DNA from: an uncultured Algibacter sp.
Lineage (GTDB): Bacteria; Bacteroidota; Bacteroidia; Flavobacteriales; Flavobacteriaceae
NCBI GenBank assembly: GCA_938003745.1
Contig: CALKXS010000025.1
Location: forward strand, 1 to 37,928
Reading direction: 5' to 3'
DNA: 37,928 nt
Numbering within the stretch: position 1 is the stretch's first letter; the number at the start of each line of letters is the position of its first letter. Below are positions 7,686 to 17,120 of this stretch, in pieces. Below the pieces are notes generated by a model. It ran no database searches. It saw only the letters and a program-made list of their open reading frames with translations, and was not told where the DNA came from. The translations under genes were made by a program, and so were the position numbers.

Positions 7686-10037
7686 ATGGCAAAAGCAAAA
7701 AAAGAAGCATCAGTAACAATTCAAGATTATACGAAATACGTCCGTTGGTTTTGGATATTATTTTTAGGTGGTACTTTAAGTGTGGTATTTATATTTTTAA
7801 TGGCTTCGTGGGGTTGGCTTGGAGATATGCCAGATCACACGCAATTAGAAAATCCTGAAACTAATTTAGCTACTGAAATTATTTCTGCCGATGGTAAGAC
7901 TTTAGGGAAGTTCTATTTTAATGACAATAGAACACCTGTGGATTATGATGAACTTCCTCAAAATTTAGTAAACGCCTTGGTAGCGACAGAAGATGCTCGT
8001 TTTCAGGAACATGCTGGAATAGATGCAAGAGGTACCCTAAGGGCGATTGTACATTTAGGGAAAAATGGAGGAGCAAGTACCATTTCTCAACAGTTAGCAA
8101 AACAGTTATTTCATAAAAGAGAAAAAGCTAATATTGTTAAGAAACTATCCCAGAAACTTAGGGAATGGATTATTGCTACTCGTTTAGAACGCCAATACAC
8201 CAAAGAAGAAATCATTGCTCAATATTTCAATATTTACGATTTTTTAAATAATGCAGACGGTATTCGAAGCGCTGCGCGTATTTATTTTGGAAAAGAGCCA
8301 AGAGATTTAGACTTAAAAGAATCTGCCATGTTAGTAGGTATGTTTAAAAATTCTGCACTTTATAACCCTAGAAGAAACCCAGTTGGGGTTAAAAATAGAC
8401 GAAACGTAGTTTTGTCTCAGATGCATAGGTATGATTATATTACTGAAAAAGTTAAAGATTCTCTTCAAAAAACTGAGTTAGATTTACGTTATACACCAGA
8501 ATCACACCGCGAAGGTATGGCTACGTATTTTAGAGAATATTTACGAGGGTTTATGAAAGATTGGATTAAAAAGAATCCAAAACCAGATGGTACAAAGTAT
8601 AATATTAATAGTGATGGACTTAAAGTGTACACAACTATTGATTCTCGCATGCAAAAATATGCTGAAGATGCGGTGCAGCAACATATGCCAAAGTTGCAGG
8701 CAGAATTTTTTGTTCAAAATACACCAAAGCGAAATCCAACGACACCTTTTTTAGATTTAACTAGAGGAGCTATAGATAGTCTTTTAAGACGTTCTATGAA
8801 ACAAGGAGAGCGTTGGAGAATTATGAAAAAAGCTGGTAAAACTAGTAAGGAGATCGAGGCTTCATTTCATAAGCCAACAAAAATGACTGTTTTTAAATGG
8901 GAAAAGGGAAAACCGTCAGAAGTTGATACACTTATGAAGCCTATTGACTCTATGCGTTATTATAAATCGTTTTTACGCACAGGTATGATGTCTATGAACC
9001 CACAAACAGGTCATGTTAAAGCTTGGGTTGGGGGTGTTAACTACAGGCATTTTCAATATGATATGGTAAAACAAGGAAAGCGTCAAGTAGGGTCTACATT
9101 CAAACCGTTTGTATATGCTACAGCAATAGATCAATTGCATTTATCACCTTGTGATAAACTTCCAGATACTCCGTTTTGTATAGAAGCCAATAAGTTTGGT
9201 AACCCAGAAGCATGGTGTCCTAAAAATTCTAATGGTGATAATGATTATGGAGGTTCTAGAACTTTAAAAAATGCTTTAGCAAATTCTGTTAATACCATTA
9301 CAGCTAGATTGATGGATAAAGTAGGTCCAGAACCAGTTATAGATTTAGTTAGAAATTTAGGTATAAAATCAGATATACTTGCTGTCCCCTCTATAGCTTT
9401 AGGAACACCAGATTTAAGTGTTTATGAAATGGTAGGAGCTTATTCTGCTTTTGCTAATGAAGGTGTGTATACTAAACCGGTAATGGTAACAACTATTGAA
9501 GATAAAAACGGAACTATTTTGTATCAATTTTCACCAGAAACAAAAGATGTTTTAAGTGAAGAGACTGCTTATGTTGCTGTTAAGTTGATGGAAGGTGTTA
9601 CAGAATCTGGATCTGGAGGGCGTTTAAGGCATACTTATAAGAAAAATGCAACAGAATATAAGGAAATAATTACGGGTTATCCATACGGTTTTACAAATCC
9701 TATTGCGGGAAAAACAGGGACAACACAAAACCAAAGTGATGGTTGGTTTATGGGTATGGTGCCTAATCTTGTTACAGGTGTTTGGGTTGGAGCAGAAGAT
9801 AGAGCTGCTCGTTTTAAAAGTATTACTTATGGACAAGGTGCATCTATGGCATTACCAATTTGGGGTATTTATATGAGAAGTTGTTATGAAGATGTAGATT
9901 TAGGTATATCAAAAGAAGAATTTCAAAAACCTGTTAATTTATCTATTAATGTAGACTGCTCTAAAGTTAAAGATGATGATGTTATAGATGATAGTTCTCC
10001 AGATGAATCTCCTGATGATTTAGAAGGATTTATATAA
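7686..10037 (+). CDS. Penicillin-binding protein 1A (bifunctional glycosyltransferase/transpeptidase)
   Basis: 783 residues. One N-terminal membrane helix (about 20-42); GT51 glycosyltransferase domain (about 70-240) with ATEDARFQEHAGID (catalytic Glu), GGASTISQQLAKQLF and RKIxE-like helices; then the transpeptidase domain (about 420-720) with SxxK in GSTFKPF, SxN in ANSVNT and KTG in GKTGTT. The C-terminus is acidic (DDDVIDDSSPDESPDD). It polymerises lipid II and cross-links peptidoglycan in the periplasm. The gldH-pbp1A order is common in Flavobacteriaceae. Complete, with no broken motifs. Confidence 0.95.
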   Translation: MAKAKKEASVTIQDYTKYVRWFWILFLGGTLSVVFIFLMASWGWLGDMPDHTQLENPETNLATEIISADGKTLGKFYFNDNRTPVDYDELPQNLVNALVATEDARFQEHAGIDARGTLRAIVHLGKNGGASTISQQLAKQLFHKREKANIVKKLSQKLREWIIATRLERQYTKEEIIAQYFNIYDFLNNADGIRSAARIYFGKEPRDLDLKESAMLVGMFKNSALYNPRRNPVGVKNRRNVVLSQMHRYDYITEKVKDSLQKTELDLRYTPESHREGMATYFREYLRGFMKDWIKKNPKPDGTKYNINSDGLKVYTTIDSRMQKYAEDAVQQHMPKLQAEFFVQNTPKRNPTTPFLDLTRGAIDSLLRRSMKQGERWRIMKKAGKTSKEIEASFHKPTKMTVFKWEKGKPSEVDTLMKPIDSMRYYKSFLRTGMMSMNPQTGHVKAWVGGVNYRHFQYDMVKQGKRQVGSTFKPFVYATAIDQLHLSPCDKLPDTPFCIEANKFGNPEAWCPKNSNGDNDYGGSRTLKNALANSVNTITARLMDKVGPEPVIDLVRNLGIKSDILAVPSIALGTPDLSVYEMVGAYSAFANEGVYTKPVMVTTIEDKNGTILYQFSPETKDVLSEETAYVAVKLMEGVTESGSGGRLRHTYKKNATEYKEIITGYPYGFTNPIAGKTGTTQNQSDGWFMGMVPNLVTGVWVGAEDRAARFKSITYGQGASMALPIWGIYMRSCYEDVDLGISKEEFQKPVNLSINVDCSKVKDDDVIDDSSPDESPDDLEGFI

Positions 10038-10158
10038 ATTTAATTTTAAGATTTTATAATATTTTAACCATTCTGAAAAGAATGTTTTTTTTATTTCTAG
10101 TATTTTCTCCTTTTTATTCAATTATTCGTAATTTTATATGGAATAAAACGATAATAAT

Positions 10159-10860
10159 ATGATTAATAAAAAAGTGTCAAATGTTGAGGAGGCTTTAAAA
10201 GGGGTTTCTGATAATATGACATTAATGTTAGGAGGTTTTGGACTTAGTGGCATTCCTGAAAATTCTATTGCAGAATTGGTTAAGCTTGGTGTTTCAAATT
10301 TAACTTGTATATCTAATAATGCTGGAGTTGATGATTTTGGGTTAGGTTTATTACTTCAACAACGTCAAATAAAAAAAATGGTGTCTTCTTATGTGGGAGA
10401 GAATGATGAGTTTGAACGTCAAATGCTTTCTGGTGAGTTGGAAGTAGAATTAATTCCTCAAGGTACGCTTGCTGAACGTTGTAGAGCAGCACAAGCAGGT
10501 TTTCCCGCAATCTATACACCTGCGGGTTATGGCACTGAAGTTGCAGAAGGAAAAGAAACAAGAGAATTTGATGGGAAAATGTATGTTTTAGAGCATGCGT
10601 TTAAGGCAGACTTTGCTTTTGTAAAAGCTTGGAAAGGTGATGCAGCTGGGAATTTGATCTTTAAAGGAACAGCAAGAAATTTTAATCCTAATATGTGTGG
10701 AGCAGCTAAAATTACAGTAGCTGAGGTTGAAGAACTTGTGCCGTTAGGAGAATTAGATTCAAATCAAATTCATATTCCTGGAATATTTGTTCAACGTATT
10801 TTTAAAGGCGAAACTTATGAAAAGCGTATTGAACAAAGAACTGTGAGGCAAAGAAGTTAA
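10159..10860 (+). CDS. scoA: 3-oxoacid (succinyl-CoA) CoA-transferase subunit A
   Basis: 233 residues, full length. It has the subunit A start [32 protein letters not shown], the glycine-rich CoA loop, and [14 protein letters not shown] and [16 protein letters not shown]. With subunit B it transfers CoA from succinyl-CoA to acetoacetate (ketone-body and branched-chain or aromatic amino acid catabolism). Subunit B follows after 73 bases on the same strand. The genus of acceptor acid cannot be fixed from sequence alone. Confidence 0.93.
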   Translation: MINKKVSNVEEALKGVSDNMTLMLGGFGLSGIPENSIAELVKLGVSNLTCISNNAGVDDFGLGLLLQQRQIKKMVSSYVGENDEFERQMLSGELEVELIPQGTLAERCRAAQAGFPAIYTPAGYGTEVAEGKETREFDGKMYVLEHAFKADFAFVKAWKGDAAGNLIFKGTARNFNPNMCGAAKITVAEVEELVPLGELDSNQIHIPGIFVQRIFKGETYEKRIEQRTVRQRS

Positions 10861-10933
10861 AAATTTAAAGTACCAAGTGCTCTTGAGTTTTAACTTTAAA
10901 TACTTTAGGCGCTTTTAACTTAAAACTTAAAAA

Positions 10934-11587
10934 ATGTTAGATAAAACAGGAATAGCAAGACGTATTGCAAAAGAAGTTCAAGATGGGTATTATGTGAATT
11001 TAGGCATAGGTATTCCAACTCTAGTTGCGAATTACGTTAGGAATGATATAGAAGTAGAATTTCAAAGTGAAAATGGCGTATTAGGTATGGGGCCTTTTCC
11101 TTTTGAAGGTGAAGAAGATGCCGATGTGATAAACGCAGGGAAACAAACAATTACAACATTGCCAGGTGCAAGTTTTTTCGACTCGGCTTTAAGTTTTTCT
11201 ATGATTCGTGGGCAACATGTGGACTTAACTATTTTGGGGGCTATGGAGGTTGCTGAAAACGGAGACATTGCCAATTGGAAAATCCCAGGACGCATGGTAA
11301 AAGGAATGGGAGGGGCTATGGATTTAGTTGCTAGTGCAGAAAATATTATTGTAGCCATGATGCATACTAATAAGCGAGGAGAATCTAAACTGTTAAAAAG
11401 GTGTTATTTACCTTTAACAGGAGTAGGTTGCGTTAAAAAAATAGTAACAAACCTTGCTGTTTTAGAAGTTACTTCCGCTGGGTTTAGATTGTTAGAATGC
11501 GCACCAGGAGTTTCGGTAGAAGATATAGAAAAAGCAACAGAAGGCCATTTACTGGTTGAAGGCGATATTCCAGAAATGAATATTTAG
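10934..11587 (+). CDS. scoB: 3-oxoacid (succinyl-CoA) CoA-transferase subunit B
   Basis: 217 residues. The catalytic Glu lies in VEFQSENGVLGMGPFP, the conserved SENG motif that forms the glutamyl-CoA thioester. Other family features are YVNLGIGIPTLVANY near the start, PGRMVKGMGGAMDLV in the middle, and LTGVGCVKKIVTNLAVLEV. It forms a heterodimer or heterotetramer with the preceding subunit A. Complete; last gene of the operon on the plus strand. Confidence 0.94.
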   Translation: MLDKTGIARRIAKEVQDGYYVNLGIGIPTLVANYVRNDIEVEFQSENGVLGMGPFPFEGEEDADVINAGKQTITTLPGASFFDSALSFSMIRGQHVDLTILGAMEVAENGDIANWKIPGRMVKGMGGAMDLVASAENIIVAMMHTNKRGESKLLKRCYLPLTGVGCVKKIVTNLAVLEVTSAGFRLLECAPGVSVEDIEKATEGHLLVEGDIPEMNI

Positions 11588-11761
11588 ATAATAGAGATTA
11601 TTTAAAAGTTTAAATTAAACTGACCATATGTTAAAATAAAATGCATTTCATCGATTTTTTGTGTTTTTAATCTGTTTTTATGAAATAAAAGCGCATCTTT
11701 ACAGTAACCAAATTAATAGATAGATTTGCCCCAAATCTACCATAAATCTTAACCTACGACT

Positions 11762-11884
11762 ATGGAACCAAATCTACCTGAACACACTACTTTTGAAGAA
11801 AGTAAATTTCGTGAAACCCTTCGCGATAATTTAAAATTTTTAAAAAGCTTAGTGTATGTAACTAAAAAGATATTCATGCTATAA
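11762..11884 (+). CDS. Small unknown protein (40 residues), tentative
   Basis: A 40-codon frame, MEPNLPEHTTFEESKFRETL and then a basic half ending KKIFML. It has an acidic N-terminal half and a helix-prone basic C-terminal half. No strong ribosome site; a CATCTTTAC element about 70 bases upstream resembles a weak -7 box. Its last six bases overlap the convergent ABC gene's stop. It lies in an otherwise empty 290-bp gap. I do not recognise it; codon composition looks gene-like, but the frame is short enough to be chance. Confidence 0.4.
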   Translation: MEPNLPEHTTFEESKFRETLRDNLKFLKSLVYVTKKIFML

Positions 11885-13558
11885 TCCTTTGGGTATAGCA
11901 TGAATTAGCTTTTTTGTGTATTCTTTTTTTGGATTATTATAGATCACATCGGCGTCATCCAATTCTTCAATTTGTCCTTTATTCATAACTAATAATTGGT
12001 CCGACATATATTTTACTACTGCTAAGTCGTGTGAAATGAAGATGTATGTGAAACCAAAAGATTCTTTCAGTTCATTCAGTAAGTTTAAAACTTGTGCTTG
12101 TACAGATATGTCTAAGGCAGAAACCGACTCATCACAAACAATAAGTTTAGGTTGTAACGCAATGGTTCTAGCGATACCAATACGTTGCCTTTGTCCGCCA
12201 GAAAATTCATGAGGATAACGATTAAAGTAATCTTCAGATAATCCTACTCGATTTAAAATATCAACAACTTTTTCTTTGCGTTCTTCATCAGAGTTATAAA
12301 GATTATGAACTTTCATGGGTTCCATTATGGCCTTTCCAACAGGGATTCTAGGGTTTAAAGATGAATATGGATCTTGAAATATAATTTGAATATCCTTTCT
12401 TAATTTCCTAATATCATATTTAGATAGTTTGGTAATGTCTTGTCCGTTATATAAAATTTCTCCTGCAGTGGCTTTGTCTAGTTGAAGAATGGCATTACCT
12501 AGTGTAGACTTTCCGCAACCAGATTCACCTACCAAACCTAAAGTTTCGCCTTCATATAATTTAAAACTAACATTATTAACGGCCTTAAAAGATTTGGATT
12601 TTTTAAACCATCCAGATTTCGAAATATATTCTTTTTCTACATTTATAACTTCTAGTAATGGTGATTTACTATATAATTTTTCATGTTGAATTTTTCGATC
12701 TTCTGAAGTGATAATGTCTTCTAAAATAGTATCGTCTAAAAAATTTTGAATTGTTGGTAATACTTTGAGACGCGTGTCTAAAGACGGTCTAGAATTTATA
12801 AGCGCTTTTGTATAGTTATGTTGAGGTGTGTTGAATATTTTCGAAACTTCACCTTCTTCAACAATATTGCCTTTGTACATAACCAAAACACGATTGGCTA
12901 TTTCGGAAATTAAGGCTAAATCATGAGTAATAAATATGATACTCATTTTTGTTTCATTTTGAAGCTCTTTTAGTAAAGCTATAATATCTTTTTGCACGGT
13001 AACATCCAAAGCTGTTGTTGGTTCATCAGCAATCAAAATATCGGGTTTACAAGCGATAGCCATGGCTATCATAACGCGTTGTTTTTGTCCACCAGATATT
13101 TCGTGAGGATAAGCATTGTAAATACGATTTGCGTCAGGTAATTTAACTTGATTGAATAAGGATAAAACTTCCTCTTTAATTTCTGTTTTGGTAAGTTTGG
13201 TGTGCTGCTCTAAAATTTCTTTAACTTGTTTTCCACAGGTCATAGAAGGATTTAAAGAACTCATAGGTTCTTGGAAAATCATGGCGATTTTTTTACCCCT
13301 AATACTTCTGAATCTTTTTGCAGATAATTTAGTTAAATCTTCATTTTCAAATAGAATAGTACCTGTAGTAATTTTAGATATTTTTTTAGGAAGTAAACCT
13401 AAAATAGTAAGTGAAGAAACTGACTTTCCAGAACCAGATTCGCCAACAATACCTAATATCTCATTGTTTTCTAATTGATATGAAATATTATGAATAACTT
13501 CATTGTCTCCAAAGGAAATGGAAAGATTATCTACGTTTAATAAAGGTTGTTCGTTCAT
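11879..13558 (-). CDS. ABC transporter ATP-binding protein, DppD-DppF-type double ATPase
   Basis: 559 residues with two complete nucleotide-binding domains. Domain 1 (about 1-260): Walker A GESGSGKS, signature ISGGQKQRV, Walker B ILIADEPTTALD. Domain 2 (about 300-555): Walker A GESGCGKS, signature FSGGQRQRI, Walker B LIVCDESVSALD. Each domain carries the peptide-transporter C-terminal extension with HNYTKALI and KEYTKKLIHAIP. It resembles the fused ATPase (YejF/GsiA type) of oligopeptide or nickel importers; permease and binding protein are not in the window, so the substrate is unknown. Its start directly follows the exonuclease stop (no gap), giving a three-gene operon with the serine hydrolase. 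Confidence 0.93.
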   Translation of the reverse strand: MNEQPLLNVDNLSISFGDNEVIHNISYQLENNEILGIVGESGSGKSVSSLTILGLLPKKISKITTGTILFENEDLTKLSAKRFRSIRGKKIAMIFQEPMSSLNPSMTCGKQVKEILEQHTKLTKTEIKEEVLSLFNQVKLPDANRIYNAYPHEISGGQKQRVMIAMAIACKPDILIADEPTTALDVTVQKDIIALLKELQNETKMSIIFITHDLALISEIANRVLVMYKGNIVEEGEVSKIFNTPQHNYTKALINSRPSLDTRLKVLPTIQNFLDDTILEDIITSEDRKIQHEKLYSKSPLLEVINVEKEYISKSGWFKKSKSFKAVNNVSFKLYEGETLGLVGESGCGKSTLGNAILQLDKATAGEILYNGQDITKLSKYDIRKLRKDIQIIFQDPYSSLNPRIPVGKAIMEPMKVHNLYNSDEERKEKVVDILNRVGLSEDYFNRYPHEFSGGQRQRIGIARTIALQPKLIVCDESVSALDISVQAQVLNLLNELKESFGFTYIFISHDLAVVKYMSDQLLVMNKGQIEELDDADVIYNNPKKEYTKKLIHAIPKGL

Positions 13559-14272
13559 TTATATATGAATAATTTCATCTTTAGTTAAAAGACTATCACC
13601 ACGCAGTCTTAAAAATATTTGTGCGACAGCAATAGTGTCTTTTTCACAGTAAATAACAATTCTATCTATTTCGTTTTCTTCGTAATATACGCGACAAACT
13701 TCACTGCCGTCTATATCATCTTTTGGAGATGGAATGCCTAAAACATTCGTTAGTAATTTAAGTGATGTATAGTTTTTATAATCTCCAAATTTCCATAAAT
13801 CCAGCGTGTCTAAATGTGCAACTTCCCATGGTTTTTTACCAAAAAGATTAAGTTTATGAGGCAGTTCAACATCTTTAATTATCATTCGACGTGCAATGTA
13901 TGGAAAATCGAATTCTTTACCATTGTGAGCGCAAAGTAAATGTTTTGCAGTATTAAAGTGAGACATTAAAAGGTTTTTAAAGTCTTTTAAAATTTTAACT
14001 TCATCTCCGTAAAAAGAGGTGACTCTAAAACGTCTTTTTTCTCTATTAATATTAAAATAGCCAACAGAAATACATACTATTTTTCCAAATTCTGCCCAGA
14101 TTCCTGCACGGTCATAAAAGGCTTCTGGTGTAAATTCATCTTTGCGTTGGTATTGAGTTTTTGATGCCCACAAATCTTGTTTAACATCATCTAAATCTGA
14201 AAAATATTGTGTTTCAGGAACGGTTTCAATATCAAGAAATAATATGTTTTCTAAATTGAGTTTTGAAATCAT
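13559..14272 (-). CDS. 3'-5' exonuclease, PolB-like DEDDy family
   Basis: 237 residues. The DEDDy acidic motifs are present: ExoI FLDIETVPE (Asp, Glu), ExoII CAHNGKEFDFPYI (Asp), ExoIII IYCEKD, with the Tyr-x3-Asp spacing of DEDDy enzymes. This matches the stand-alone family described as related to the exonuclease domain of DNA polymerase B, found in many Bacteroidota. It probably trims DNA or RNA 3' ends; the physiological substrate is unknown. The start overlaps the serine hydrolase stop by 4 bases and the ABC gene follows with no gap, so all three are one transcript although functionally unrelated. Confidence 0.9.
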   Translation of the reverse strand: MISKLNLENILFLDIETVPETQYFSDLDDVKQDLWASKTQYQRKDEFTPEAFYDRAGIWAEFGKIVCISVGYFNINREKRRFRVTSFYGDEVKILKDFKNLLMSHFNTAKHLLCAHNGKEFDFPYIARRMIIKDVELPHKLNLFGKKPWEVAHLDTLDLWKFGDYKNYTSLKLLTNVLGIPSPKDDIDGSEVCRVYYEENEIDRIVIYCEKDTIAVAQIFLRLRGDSLLTKDEIIHI

Positions 14273-15420
14273 TTATCTAGCATTTTATAAGCCTGTTCAA
14301 TATAAGTTGGTATATCTGGAGTAAAAGAAGCTACTGCATCTCCCGAGCCTTTAGAATGTCCTAAACGAACTATAATTACATTATCCTTAGGTTCTACAAT
14401 AACATATTGTCCTAAGTGTCCTCGCATCATGAAAAACGATTTATTCCCTTGTTTTTTTAGCCACCAGCCGTAACCGTACTCTGGACTTTCAGGAAAACGA
14501 GGTTTTATAGATTTAGCAACAAATGCTGAGTCTAAAATTTGCTTACCGTTCCATTTACCATGGTCTTTATATAGTTTTCCGAATCGTGCAAAATCTTTAG
14601 CATTACTTGCTATACAGCAATAAGCTTTAACTAAATCATGACCTTCACTATCTACCTGCCATAGCGTTGAGTTTTCGCTACCTAAAGGTTTCCAGAAGCT
14701 TTCGGTTAGATAATTATACATTTTTTTACCAGTAGCCTTTTCTATAACCATGGCAAGCATTTGTGTGTCTCCGCTGGCATATTTAAATTTTTTTCCAGGT
14801 TCTTCAATTACTTTTAAACCAAGGATTACCTTTTCTAAATCGTCATCAAAATAAGCGCGAGTTGTTATAGAAAGTGGTGAGTAGTAAGCTTCATCCCAAT
14901 TAGTTCCAGATGCCATACTTGATAAATCACCAACAGTCATTTTAGGCGCTAAACCTTCGCTAAATTCTGGGAGAAAATCAGTTATGGGTTGATCTAAACT
15001 CTTAATGTAACCATCTTGAATTGCTTTTCCCATGAGCCCAGATGTGTAGCTCTTTGCCATAGAAAATGAATTGGACTGGGAATTAGCATTAAAACCATCA
15101 TAATAGTTTTCAAACCAAATACTATCATTTTTAATAATAACGTATGCTATAGTGCCATTGGTTTTATTTGCATTTTTTAGAACCTCAGTTTCTTTAACCG
15201 AATTGTAGTCTTTATGGTTTGGCCATGGTTGAGGTGTTCCATTTTCTATAGTAGCATTGTCAAATTCTTTATAGTCTTCTAAGAAAGCGGTGGTGTGACC
15301 TTTTAAATAAATGGTTCTTACAGCTTTAATTAGGTAGTCTGTATCAGTGATATATAATACAATTATTAATAATCCGAAAAGGATGATTAAAAACTTGAAT
15401 GTTTTTTTCAAGAATTTCAT
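14269..15420 (-). CDS. Membrane-anchored serine hydrolase of the beta-lactamase/class C family
   Basis: 383 residues. One N-terminal hydrophobic helix (about 8-25) with basic start anchors it in the membrane or exports it. The catalytic SxxK is SMAK at about 120-123, with a Tyr motif in FKYASGDTQ around 213-221 and a C-terminal MRGHLGQY in place of the KTG-like HxG. This is the fold of class C beta-lactamases, DD-peptidases and esterases (EstB-like); resistance function is not implied. It is the first gene of the three-gene minus operon, about 80 bases after the ogt remnant. Confidence 0.88.
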   Translation of the reverse strand: MKFLKKTFKFLIILFGLLIIVLYITDTDYLIKAVRTIYLKGHTTAFLEDYKEFDNATIENGTPQPWPNHKDYNSVKETEVLKNANKTNGTIAYVIIKNDSIWFENYYDGFNANSQSNSFSMAKSYTSGLMGKAIQDGYIKSLDQPITDFLPEFSEGLAPKMTVGDLSSMASGTNWDEAYYSPLSITTRAYFDDDLEKVILGLKVIEEPGKKFKYASGDTQMLAMVIEKATGKKMYNYLTESFWKPLGSENSTLWQVDSEGHDLVKAYCCIASNAKDFARFGKLYKDHGKWNGKQILDSAFVAKSIKPRFPESPEYGYGWWLKKQGNKSFFMMRGHLGQYVIVEPKDNVIIVRLGHSKGSGDAVASFTPDIPTYIEQAYKMLDK

Positions 15421-15501
15421 TACAAATAGTTTAGATAACTAAATATAGTAAAATTTAGGGAAGATTTATTTAGATGATTTTTTATTTACGTTTTGCGTGT
15501 G

Positions 15502-15975
15502 TTAGAAGAACGATTGTTGTTTGTATGGACTTTCGTGTTCTATAAGCCATTTTTTACGATGTAAACCACCTGCGTACCCTGTTAAACTTCCGTCGCTTCC
15601 TATAATACGATGGCAAGGAATAATAATCCAAATAGGGTTTTTTCCATTTGCATTTGCAACTGCTCTAATTGCTTTTGGATCTCCTAAATTTTTAGACAGT
15701 TGAAGGTAAGAGTTTGTTTTGCTGTATGGAATTTGCTCAAGTGCAGTCTATACTTTTTTCTGAAATTCTGAGCCTTGAGGATTCAATTTTAGGTTGAATT
15801 GTTTGCGTGTTCCTTCAAAATATTCATTAAGTTGAATGACACAGTCTTCCAATTCTACAGGAATAATATCTGTTATTTTTTCTTCTGAATTTAAAATCGC
15901 TACCGAAGTAATACCATCAATATCACCAGTTATTTTAGTGTAACCTAGAGGAGAATTGATAATACAGCTTTCCAT
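15502..15975 (-). pseudogene. ogt: Methylated-DNA--protein-cysteine methyltransferase, interrupted by one amber codon
   Basis: On the minus strand the reading frame runs from 15975 to the TAA at 15502 with a single internal TAG at 15750-15748, in the position normally holding Trp (QKKV-stop-TALEQIP). After it, the frame continues undamaged through IPYSKTNSYLQLSKNLGDP, AIRAVANANGKNPIWIIIPC, HRIIGSDGSLTGYAGG and the C-terminus, so the active-site PCHR motif is intact. The protein would repair O6-alkylguanine by transferring the alkyl group to the Cys. A TGG to TAG change is a G to A transition. The stop may be a real inactivation, strain polymorphism or sequence error; I see no sign of readthrough. 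The start overlaps the CNNM gene stop by one base. Confidence 0.88.
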
Positions 15976-17096
15976 TATTCTTCAGGTTTAGTGTTTTCTA
16001 GGATTCCTAACTTTTTAGCGCGTGTTTCCCAGTTTCTTCTAGCTTGAACTTGTAAATCAGAAACATTATCACTTTCATCCATAATTTCTAAACCTAGTAA
16101 TGTTTCAATAACATCTTCCATGGTTACAATTCCGCTTACTGTTCCATATTCATCAACAACAAGCGCCATATGGTTTTTAGTTTCAATTAATTTTTCAAAT
16201 AATGTAGGAATAGCAATGTCTCTATCTATAATAATGATGTCTCGTTTTAGTTCGGATAATCTTTTAGATCCATTACCTAAACCCATTTCTTTGTAGATTT
16301 CATCTTTTAAAACAAGCCCTTTGATATTGTCTTCAGAATCAATATAAACTGGAATTCTAGAAAAGCGAAGATTCAGGTTTTTATTGAAAAACTCTTCAAC
16401 GGTAGCGTTTTCGTTTTCGGTTTTCATGACTGTTCTCGGTGTCATAACATCTTTAGCTCTAACATCTTTAAATGTTAATAGGTTTTTTATGACTTTACTT
16501 TCAGACTCTTGAAATATGCCTTCTTTATGAGCCATGTCTGTCATAACATGAAAATCTTCACGACTTAAAACGCTTCCGTGGTGACCTTTGCTTCCAATTA
16601 ATTTTGTTGTAAGTTGTAATAACCATAAAATACCTGTCCATTTTAAAGGGAAAATTAAAACCTTTAAAGCTTTTGTAGTAAAATTTGCCAGCCCTTTCCA
16701 GTAAGTTGCTCCAATGGTTTTTGGTATAATTTCTGAAGCCACTAGTATTAGTAATGTCATAATTGATGAAACAACAGCAACCATTAATTCTTCTGTAAAT
16801 TCAATACCTAAAACAGTTGTTGTTTGTGACCCGTATAACTCTACATAAGCTACTTTTGCTTGTACTCCAACTAAAATAGCACCAACAGTGTGGGCAATGG
16901 TATTAAGTGTTAAGATGGCTATTAGTGGTCTGTCTACATCTTTTTTTAATGCTTCAAGTTCGTCAGCGTATGCTTTGTTTTCTTTCTTTTTAACGTTTAT
17001 AAATGTTGGGGTGACACTTAATAAAACAGCTTCTAAAATTGAACATAAAAAAGAAAAGAATATTGAAATGATTCCGTAGAAAAGGAGTAATACCAT
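15975..17096 (-). CDS. CNNM/CorC-type membrane protein with CBS pair
   Basis: 373 residues. CNNM (DUF21) membrane domain with about four hydrophobic segments (1-160) including GIISIFFSFLCSILEAVLLS, VASEIIPKTIGATYW and the buried SEIIPK motif; then a CBS pair (about 190-330) with VRAKDVMTPRTVMKTENENA and VDEYGTVSGIVTMEDVIETL. It lacks the CorC/HlyC C-terminal domain beyond about 40 residues. Members are linked with Mg2+ or Co2+ efflux or homeostasis; some are still called hemolysins without proof. It lies 24 bases after hemB and overlaps the broken ogt gene, so hemB-CNNM-ogt form one unit. It is not GldE, which is longer and sits in another context. Confidence 0.87.
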   Translation of the reverse strand: MVLLLFYGIISIFFSFLCSILEAVLLSVTPTFINVKKKENKAYADELEALKKDVDRPLIAILTLNTIAHTVGAILVGVQAKVAYVELYGSQTTTVLGIEFTEELMVAVVSSIMTLLILVASEIIPKTIGATYWKGLANFTTKALKVLIFPLKWTGILWLLQLTTKLIGSKGHHGSVLSREDFHVMTDMAHKEGIFQESESKVIKNLLTFKDVRAKDVMTPRTVMKTENENATVEEFFNKNLNLRFSRIPVYIDSEDNIKGLVLKDEIYKEMGLGNGSKRLSELKRDIIIIDRDIAIPTLFEKLIETKNHMALVVDEYGTVSGIVTMEDVIETLLGLEIMDESDNVSDLQVQARRNWETRAKKLGILENTKPEE

Positions 17097-17120
17097 GAGT
17101 GTTTTTTAATTTATGCTAAT

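Noticed and set aside
15975-17096. GldE gliding protein
   Set aside because: CNNM/CBS architecture is similar, but the length and hemB neighbourhood fit the general CNNM family rather than GldE.
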